Shown here piece after piece: positions 15,169-20,426 of a DNA stretch of 20,426 nucleotides; within the stretch, counting starts at the first letter, position 1, and each line of letters begins with the position of its first letter. Source of the DNA: 66-474 sp035249465 (GTDB lineage Bacteria > Pseudomonadota > Gammaproteobacteria > Xanthomonadales > Rhodanobacteraceae); NCBI GenBank assembly GCA_035249465.1, contig DATFGL010000084.1:1-20426 (forward strand), in the 5' to 3' direction. The position numbers and the translations under genes are program-made. The notes below the pieces were generated by a model that was not told where the DNA came from, did not search any database, and saw only the letters and a list, made by a program, of their open reading frames with translations.

Positions 15169-15311
15169 CGGCCCGCGAATAAGCTATTGCGCTCGGCAGC
15201 CTGCGTGCCGGCTGTGCTCGGAATGCTCACGTACTGACATGTACGCTCCGCTTCCTGCGCTCCGGCGTCACGCAACCCGCCTTCGCTCGCGACGTTTATT
15301 CATGGGCCGTC
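15167..15311 (+). repeat. Intergenic repeat element, copy 2 (bamA-lpxD spacer)
   Basis: This 145-bp element begins on the last two bases of the bamA TGA. The ends are inverted: GACGGCCCGCGAATAAG (15167-15183) against TTTATTCATGGGCCGTC (15295-15311), with the 8-bp outer arm GACGGCCC/GGGCCGTC perfect and GAATAA/TTATTC (15177-15182 and 15296-15301) perfect. The 125-bp core is about 88% identical, ungapped, to copy 1 read on the minus strand. The CGTAC-TGACAT-GTACG hairpin and all six GCTC motifs are kept. The outer 8-10 bases differ from copy 1 but remain self-complementary. There is no coding potential. Confidence 0.85.
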
Positions 15312-15320
15312 TGCGTCGGC

Positions 15321-15339
15321 ATGGTCGCGATCCGACCAT
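15321..15339 (+). promoter_or_regulatory. Inverted repeat upstream of lpxD
   Basis: ATGGTCG-CGATC-CGACCAT is a perfect 7-bp inverted repeat with a 5-bp centre, 55 bases before lpxD. A weak promoter-like pair (CCGACC and TATAGG at 15354-15359, 16 bases apart) overlaps its right half. It could be an operator or chance. Confidence 0.35.
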
Positions 15340-15393
15340 CATGCGTGCCACCATATAGGCGCAGGGACACGCCGTACCTGACTGAAGGGGCGA

Positions 15394-16443
15394 ATGGAAC
15401 GATCGAACGGCTATCGCATCGACGAACTGGCGCAACGCTTTGGACTGGAAGTGCGCGGCGACGCGTCTGGCGTGATCCGAGGCGTGGCATCCTTGGCGCG
15501 CGCAGGGCACGAGCACCTCGCGTTCCTGGCCAACCCGCGTTACAGCAGCGATCTCGCGCATACCCAGGCGGGTGTGGTGGTGCTGCACGCCGAGCATGCC
15601 GATGCGAGCCGCGTGCCGGTGCTGGTCGCGAAGGATCCCTACCTCGCCTACGCACGCATCGCGGCACTGTTCGAGCACACGCCCGCGCCCGCCCAGGGCA
15701 TCCATCCGGGCGCGGTGATCGCGCCGAACGCGCGCGTGGACGCCACGGCCAGCATCGGGCCGGGTTGCGTGATCGAAACCGGTGCGATCGTCGAAGCCGG
15801 CGCCATTCTTGGCCCGCATTGCGTCGTTGGACCGGATTGCACGGTCGGCATGCAATCACGCCTCGGTGCACACGTGACACTGGTGACCCACGTGGTGCTC
15901 GGCAAGCGGGTGATCGTCCACGCCGGCGCCGTGCTGGGTGCCGACGGCTTTGGTCTTGCGCGCGACCTCGACGGCTGGGTCAAGGTGCCGCAGCTCGGCG
16001 GCGTGCGGATCGGCGATGACTGCGAAATCGGTGCGAACACGACCATCGATCGCGGCGCGCTGGAGGACACGGTGCTGGAGGAAGACGTGCGTCTCGACAA
16101 CCAGATCCAGATTGCGCACAACGTCCGTATCGGGGCGCACAGCGCGCTGGCCGGCTGCGCGGCGGTCGCCGGCAGCGCGACGATCGGCCGCAACTGCCTG
16201 ATCGGCGGCAGCGCGGGCGTGTTGGGCCACCTCGAAGTGGCCGACGGCGTTACCATCACGGCGATGACCCTGGTGACCCATTCGATACGCGAACCGGGCG
16301 TGTATTCTTCCGGCGCGCCCATCGAGGAAAACCGCGCATGGCGCCGCAACGCCGCGCGCATGCGCCAACTGGATGCCATGGCGCGTCGCATCGCCACGCT
16401 CGAAAAGCAGCTGCAAGCATTGAACAAGGAACGCAACGCATGA
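15394..16443 (+). CDS. lpxD: UDP-3-O-(3-hydroxyacyl)glucosamine N-acyltransferase
   Basis: LpxD adds the N-linked 3-hydroxyacyl chain in the third step of lipid A synthesis. The 349-residue protein has the N-terminal uridine-binding domain (about 1-100, with HLAFLANPRYSSDL), a left-handed beta-helix of hexapeptide repeats (about 105-290) with the catalytic His at residue 242 in QIQIAHNVRIG, and a C-terminal helix (MARRIATLEKQLQALNKER). AAGGGG lies just before the ATG. The stop overlaps the fabZ start as ATGA, so translation is probably coupled. It is the first gene of the lpxD-fabZ-lpxA-lpxB block. Confidence 0.97.
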   Translation: MERSNGYRIDELAQRFGLEVRGDASGVIRGVASLARAGHEHLAFLANPRYSSDLAHTQAGVVVLHAEHADASRVPVLVAKDPYLAYARIAALFEHTPAPAQGIHPGAVIAPNARVDATASIGPGCVIETGAIVEAGAILGPHCVVGPDCTVGMQSRLGAHVTLVTHVVLGKRVIVHAGAVLGADGFGLARDLDGWVKVPQLGGVRIGDDCEIGANTTIDRGALEDTVLEEDVRLDNQIQIAHNVRIGAHSALAGCAAVAGSATIGRNCLIGGSAGVLGHLEVADGVTITAMTLVTHSIREPGVYSSGAPIEENRAWRRNAARMRQLDAMARRIATLEKQLQALNKERNA

Positions 16444-16907
16444 ACCCCACCACTGCCACCGTGACCCTGCCGGTCGATGCGGAACGGATCGCGGCCATCC
16501 TGCCGCACCGCTACCCTTTCCTGCTGGTCGACCGGGTGGTCGAACTCGATGCCGGCAAGAGCATCGTCGCGCTGAAGAACGTCACGCTCAACGAACCGTT
16601 CTTCACCGGCCATTTCCCGGGTCATCCAGTGATGCCGGGCGTGCTGATCGTCGAGGCACTGGCGCAGGCGTCGGGGCTGCTGCTCGGTCTTTCGGGCACC
16701 CATGCGGACAAGGAAAACTGCATCTTCTACCTCGCCAAGGTCGACAACGCGCGCTTCCTCAAGCCCGTCGTGCCCGGCGACCAGCTGCGGCTGGAGGTGC
16801 AACTGAAGCGCCTGATCCGCGGCATGGGCATCTTCACCGCGCGCGCGGTGGTCGATGGCAAGGAAGCTGCAACCTGCGAGTTGATGTGCGCGGAATCCAC
16901 GCGGTGA
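16440..16907 (+). CDS. fabZ: 3-hydroxyacyl-[ACP] dehydratase FabZ
   Basis: FabZ dehydrates 3-hydroxyacyl-ACP in fatty acid elongation, competing with LpxA/LpxD for the same 3-hydroxyacyl-ACP pool. The 155 residues show IAAILPHRYPFLLVDRV and the hot-dog active-site segment GHFPGHPVMPGVLIVEALAQ, with catalytic His58 and Glu72 at the spacing known for the family. I use the ATG at 16440 (AAGGA upstream, ATGA overlap with lpxD); an in-frame start further upstream would lie inside lpxD. The 3' end overlaps the lpxA GTG start. Confidence 0.97.
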   Translation: MNPTTATVTLPVDAERIAAILPHRYPFLLVDRVVELDAGKSIVALKNVTLNEPFFTGHFPGHPVMPGVLIVEALAQASGLLLGLSGTHADKENCIFYLAKVDNARFLKPVVPGDQLRLEVQLKRLIRGMGIFTARAVVDGKEAATCELMCAESTR

Positions 16908-17692
16908 ACCCTGCCAGGCCCAACATCCACCCGACCGCCATCGTCGATCCGGGCGCCAGGCTTGCCGACGATGTGATCGTAGGTCCGCTCACCGTGATCG
17001 GTGCGGAAGTAGAGGTCGGGCCGGGGTGCCGCATCGGCGCGCATGCGTTGCTGCAGGGCCCCACGCGGATCGGGCGCGACAACCGCATCGACGCCTACGC
17101 CTCGATCGGTGGCGATCCGCAGGACAAGAAATACAAGGGCGAACGCAGCGAACTCGTGATCGGCGACGGCAACACCTTCCACGAGTTCGTCACGATCAAC
17201 CGCGGCACCGCCGAGGGCGGCGGCGTCACGCGCATCGGTGACGACAACTGGGTGATGGCATACGTGCATGTCGCGCACGACTGCTCCATCGGCAGCCATA
17301 CCATTTTCGCCAACAACGCCACCCTCGCCGGTCACGTCGAAATCGGCGATTGGGTCGTGCTGGGAGGATTCGCGGGCGTGCACCAGTTCTGCAAGGTCGG
17401 CGCGCACGCCTTCGCAGCGATGTACGCGGCGATCAACCGCGACGTGCCGCCCTTCATTTATGTCGCGGGCCAGTTCGCGGCGCCGCGCGGCGTCAACGCC
17501 GAAGGCCTGAAGCGGCGCGGCTTCGACGCCGAACGCATCGGCGCCATCAAACGCGCATATCGCACCCTCTACATGTCGCACAAGACACTCGAAGAGGCCC
17601 GCGCAGCGCTCACCGAACAGGCATCCGCCAGCCCGGATGTGCACGCATTCTGCGACTTCATCGACCGCAGCGAGCGATCGCTGGTACGTTGA
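16904..17692 (+). CDS. lpxA: UDP-N-acetylglucosamine O-acyltransferase
   Basis: LpxA transfers the 3-hydroxyacyl chain to UDP-GlcNAc, the first step of lipid A synthesis. I chose the GTG at 16904, overlapping the fabZ TGA in GTGA with GGAA eight bases upstream. It gives 262 residues, exactly the E. coli length, and puts the catalytic His at position 125 (in VHVAHDCSIG) as in E. coli. An alternative GTG at 16886 would add six residues. The beta-helix of hexapeptide repeats spans about 1-190 (IHPTAIVDPGARL onward), followed by the C-terminal helical domain with GLKRRGFDAERI. The stop is directly followed by the lpxB ATG. Confidence 0.97.
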   Translation: MNPARPNIHPTAIVDPGARLADDVIVGPLTVIGAEVEVGPGCRIGAHALLQGPTRIGRDNRIDAYASIGGDPQDKKYKGERSELVIGDGNTFHEFVTINRGTAEGGGVTRIGDDNWVMAYVHVAHDCSIGSHTIFANNATLAGHVEIGDWVVLGGFAGVHQFCKVGAHAFAAMYAAINRDVPPFIYVAGQFAAPRGVNAEGLKRRGFDAERIGAIKRAYRTLYMSHKTLEEARAALTEQASASPDVHAFCDFIDRSERSLVR

Positions 17693-18868
17693 ATGGAATC
17701 CCGCACCGGCTCGCGCGTATTCGCGGTGGTCGCGGGTGAGGATTCCGGCGACTTGCTTGGTGCCGAGTTGATCGACGCTTTGCGCGCCAATCACCCGAAT
17801 GCGAAATTCGTGGGCGTGGGCGGCCCGCGCATGCGTGCGGCGGGGCTGGATGCCTGGCACGACATTTCCGAGCTCTCGGTGATGGGCCTTGCCGAGGTGT
17901 TGCGCCACCTGCCCCGCTTGCTGTGGCTGCGGACGTCGCTCGCGCGCCGGTTGATCGCATTGCGGCCGGACGTGTTCATCGGCATCGACGCGCCCGATTT
18001 CAATTTCGGCCTCGAAAAAAAATTGAAGCACGCCGGCATTCCCACCGTGCACTACGTCAGCCCGTCGATCTGGGCGTGGCGCGAAAGGCGCGCCGAAAAG
18101 ATCGGGCGATCCGCCGACAGCGTGCTGTGCCTGTTCCCCATGGAGCCGGCGCTGTACGCGAAGCACGGGGTCAATGCGAGATTTGTCGGCCATCCGTTGG
18201 CGGACCGCTTCCCGCTCGTGCCCGACCGAAAGGCCGCGCGGCGCGAGCTTGGACTGGACGCCGATGCGCCGATGCTCGCCGTACTGCCCGGCAGCAGGTT
18301 GTCGGAAATCCGCCGGCTGGGTGCGATCTTCCTGGACGCGGCGCAACGGGTCGCGACTGAAATTCCCAACCTGCAGGTGGTGATTCCGGCCGCCAATGCC
18401 CACTGCCGCGCTGCGCTGGAAAAATTGCAGCGCGAACCCGGCCCCGTGCTGGTCGACGGCCACGCGCATCGCGCCATGGCGGCAGCCGACGTGGTCTTGC
18501 TGGCGTCGGGTACCGCCGCGCTCGAGGCCATGCTGGCGAAACGCCCGATGGTGGTCGGCTACCGCATCGCACCGCTCACGCACGCGCTGGTCAAGGGTCT
18601 GGGCATGCTCAAGACGAACGTGTATGCGCTGCCCAACGTGCTCGCTGGAAAAATGCTGGTGCCGGAACTGATGCAACACGACTGCACGCCCGAAAAACTT
18701 GCAGACGCGGTCGTCAGACTGTTCCGCGACACGGCCCGGCGCGATGAACTGACGCACGAATTCGAGCGCATGCACCTTTCGCTGCACAAGGGCGGTGGCG
18801 CCGCGGCCAGCGCCGCGCGCGCGATCGACCAGGTGGTGGCGACACGCAACGGGATGGCGGCGCCATGA
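17693..18868 (+). CDS. lpxB: Lipid-A-disaccharide synthase
   Basis: LpxB joins UDP-diacylglucosamine to lipid X, forming the beta-1,6 disaccharide at the inner membrane surface. The 391 residues show the GT19 landmarks: VVAGEDSGDLLGAELI at the N-terminus, FIGIDAPDFNFGLE, YVSPSIWAWRERRAEKI, the PGSRLSEI loop and LLASGTAALEAML. It abuts lpxA (TGAATG) and overlaps the next gene in ATGA. The rnhB and dnaE genes that follow lpxB in E. coli are not present immediately downstream. Confidence 0.97.
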   Translation: MESRTGSRVFAVVAGEDSGDLLGAELIDALRANHPNAKFVGVGGPRMRAAGLDAWHDISELSVMGLAEVLRHLPRLLWLRTSLARRLIALRPDVFIGIDAPDFNFGLEKKLKHAGIPTVHYVSPSIWAWRERRAEKIGRSADSVLCLFPMEPALYAKHGVNARFVGHPLADRFPLVPDRKAARRELGLDADAPMLAVLPGSRLSEIRRLGAIFLDAAQRVATEIPNLQVVIPAANAHCRAALEKLQREPGPVLVDGHAHRAMAAADVVLLASGTAALEAMLAKRPMVVGYRIAPLTHALVKGLGMLKTNVYALPNVLAGKMLVPELMQHDCTPEKLADAVVRLFRDTARRDELTHEFERMHLSLHKGGGAAASAARAIDQVVATRNGMAAP

Positions 18869-20426
18869 ACAACACGCGCTTGCGGTTTTTCTCGTGGCGT
18901 TGCCATTACGCCTGGCTGCTCGCATTCGCTGCGGCGGTGTTCCTCGCGGCCCTGCGTTTCGGGCCACTGGCCGAGCAGACCCCCATCGAATGCGTGTTCG
19001 CATCGCTGATCCTGGCCGGGCTGGCGCTGTTCGCGATCGCTGCCAGCGGACGCATCGCATTCGGGCTGCTTGCGGGCAGCCTGCCCATGCTGTTGCTGGT
19101 GATCGCCGCCAATCTGAAATTCAGGTACCTCTCGACGCCCCTGCTGGCACCGGATCTCGTCTATTACTTCAACGCCGAAATCGCGCAGACGCTGCTGCGC
19201 TACCCGTTCATCATCGCGGCAATCGTGGCCGCCACCGTGCTGGTGCCGTTGCTGCTCGTGTTGCTGTGGCGAGGCGACTTCCGGCCCGGTCCAAACCTCG
19301 CGACACGCAGCGCCCGCGCTTTCGGTGTTGCCGCCGCCATCGCGCTGCTGGCCGTGACGCTGTACCCGCGCGGACCCTTCGCCGCGGTGTACGACAAGGG
19401 CATGTGGGAAGCGATGAACGACGAGAGTTTCGTGACGGATTTCGTCGTCTCGATCCGCAACGCACACGTAAGCACGCCCCGGTTCCGGACCGCGGATGCA
19501 AACCACGACGACTGGCGTGACCTGGCTTCGGGTACCGCCGTGGGCACGCGGAAACCCGACATCGTCACGGTGCTGGAGGAAAGCACCTTCGACCCACGCA
19601 TGCTCACCGCATGCACGTCCAGCCTCTGCGATGCACGCATGTTCCAGCCCGACGCCGACACCATCGCGCACGGCTGGTTGAACGTCCACACCTGGGGCGG
19701 CGGAACATGGACCAGCGAGTTCGCGTTCTTTTCCGGCCTGCCGCACACCCTGTTCGGGCCTGCCGGCGTCTACGCGCCGTTCAACCTGGCGCCGCGAATC
19801 CGCTACACGCTGCCGCGCCTGCTCGATGCCGACGGTTACCGCACGGTCGGAATCTATCCGACCGACGGTGATTTCATGAACGGCCGCGATGCCTATGCCG
19901 ATTACGGGTTCGATGCGTTCTACGGCGGCCAGGAACTGAATCTCGACTGGGGCGCCACGGACGCGGACGTCTTCGCGGCCTTTGAGCGCGTATTCAAGGC
20001 CGAGAAGGCAAAGGCGGCCGGCAAACCGCTGTTCGTGTTCGTGCTGACGCTGTACCAGCACGGCCCGCACATGACGCCGTTCAACGAGATGTCCGCGCCT
20101 TACGACAAGCCGCTGTTTTCCGGCAAGCTCGCGACGAACAACAAGCCTCTGGACGACTGGCTGAACCTCAACCTCACCAATTATCTGCAACGCCTGTCGA
20201 TGTCCAGCGCAGCGATGACGCAACTGGAAGCCTTCCTGCGCCGTGACGATCGTCCGGTGCTGTTGCTGCATTTCGGCGACCACCAGCCTTCGTTCGACGG
20301 TGCGATCAACGCGTTGGCCAAGACCGTGCCGCCGCAGGTTCCCGATCCGCAGTACACGACGTACTACATGCTCAAGGGCTTCAACCTGCCGATCCGCCAG
20401 GAGAACTACCCGGTACTGGACATCGC
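18865..20426 (+). CDS. LTA-synthase/sulfatase-like membrane phosphotransferase, partial
   Basis: 520 residues are visible and the 3' end lies beyond the window. The N-terminal 170 residues hold about five membrane segments (roughly 15-33, 41-60, 62-84, 112-135 and 150-167). A periplasmic alkaline-phosphatase-superfamily domain follows, with VLEESTFDP (likely nucleophile Thr241), GGGTWTSEFAFFSGLP, TLYQHGPH (H399 and H402) and HFGDHQPSF (D472, H473), a set that fits metal-dependent sulfatase/LTA synthase enzymes. Relatives transfer phosphoethanolamine or phosphoglycerol to lipid A, glucans or teichoic acid. Its ATG overlaps the lpxB stop in ATGA, so an LPS-decorating role is attractive but inferred. 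The substrate cannot be told from the sequence. Confidence 0.85.
   Translation, partial: MNNTRLRFFSWRCHYAWLLAFAAAVFLAALRFGPLAEQTPIECVFASLILAGLALFAIAASGRIAFGLLAGSLPMLLLVIAANLKFRYLSTPLLAPDLVYYFNAEIAQTLLRYPFIIAAIVAATVLVPLLLVLLWRGDFRPGPNLATRSARAFGVAAAIALLAVTLYPRGPFAAVYDKGMWEAMNDESFVTDFVVSIRNAHVSTPRFRTADANHDDWRDLASGTAVGTRKPDIVTVLEESTFDPRMLTACTSSLCDARMFQPDADTIAHGWLNVHTWGGGTWTSEFAFFSGLPHTLFGPAGVYAPFNLAPRIRYTLPRLLDADGYRTVGIYPTDGDFMNGRDAYADYGFDAFYGGQELNLDWGATDADVFAAFERVFKAEKAKAAGKPLFVFVLTLYQHGPHMTPFNEMSAPYDKPLFSGKLATNNKPLDDWLNLNLTNYLQRLSMSSAAMTQLEAFLRRDDRPVLLLHFGDHQPSFDGAINALAKTVPPQVPDPQYTTYYMLKGFNLPIRQENYPVLDI

Noticed and set aside
16727..19060. Long minus-strand open frame antisense to fabZ, lpxA and lpxB
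   Set aside because: Same reasoning: it mirrors the third-codon GC bias of the real genes and has no ribosome site or family motifs.
1..20426. CRISPR arrays, tRNA or rRNA genes, prophage or defence genes
   Set aside because: I saw no regularly spaced direct repeats, tRNA cloverleaf, rRNA sequence or phage/defence-type genes; the coding content is housekeeping.

Overview
The window is a GC-rich (roughly two thirds G+C by eye) chromosomal segment from a gammaproteobacterium. The gene order map/glnD/dapD diverging from rpsB-tsf-pyrH-frr-uppS-cdsA-rseP-bamA-lpxD-fabZ-lpxA-lpxB, and the protein sequences, suggest Xanthomonadales (Lysobacterales), perhaps Rhodanobacteraceae. The taxon is inferred from synteny and composition, not from a marker search.

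The left arm (1-5436) is one minus-strand string: map (methionine aminopeptidase), glnD (PII uridylyltransferase), dapD (lysine/diaminopimelate synthesis), a YffB/ArsC-like thioredoxin-fold protein, and a ferritin-like/VIT1 membrane protein cut by the window edge. The last four genes are packed with 1-base spacing or 4-base overlaps. The divergent spacer (5437-5824) holds a good sigma-70 promoter and a structured leader of about 210 nt for rpsB. The right arm is on the plus strand. It starts with translation genes (rpsB, tsf, a strong terminator, then pyrH and frr), continues with envelope precursor genes (uppS, cdsA), then the site-2 protease rseP and bamA, and ends with the lipid A genes lpxD, fabZ, lpxA and lpxB. 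An alkaline-phosphatase-superfamily membrane transferase overlaps the end of lpxB and runs off the window.

The genes are mostly textbook; the most interesting material lies between them. Two copies of an undescribed-looking element of about 145 bp sit exactly after the stop codons of map (4529-4671, minus) and bamA (15167-15311, plus), in the same orientation relative to the upstream gene. Their 125-bp cores align without gaps at about 88% identity. Their outer arms differ between copies yet are self-complementary within each copy, which is the pattern expected of a conserved RNA (or cruciform) stem. In copy 1 the 3' arm contains the glnD ribosome binding site.

Other points of note: dxr, usually found between cdsA and rseP in related genomes, is absent and a sigma-E-like promoter occupies the gap; skp is absent between bamA and lpxD; there are two perfect hairpins between rpsB and tsf; S2 has a long low-complexity tail; and a sulfatase-fold transferase is translationally coupled to lpxB.
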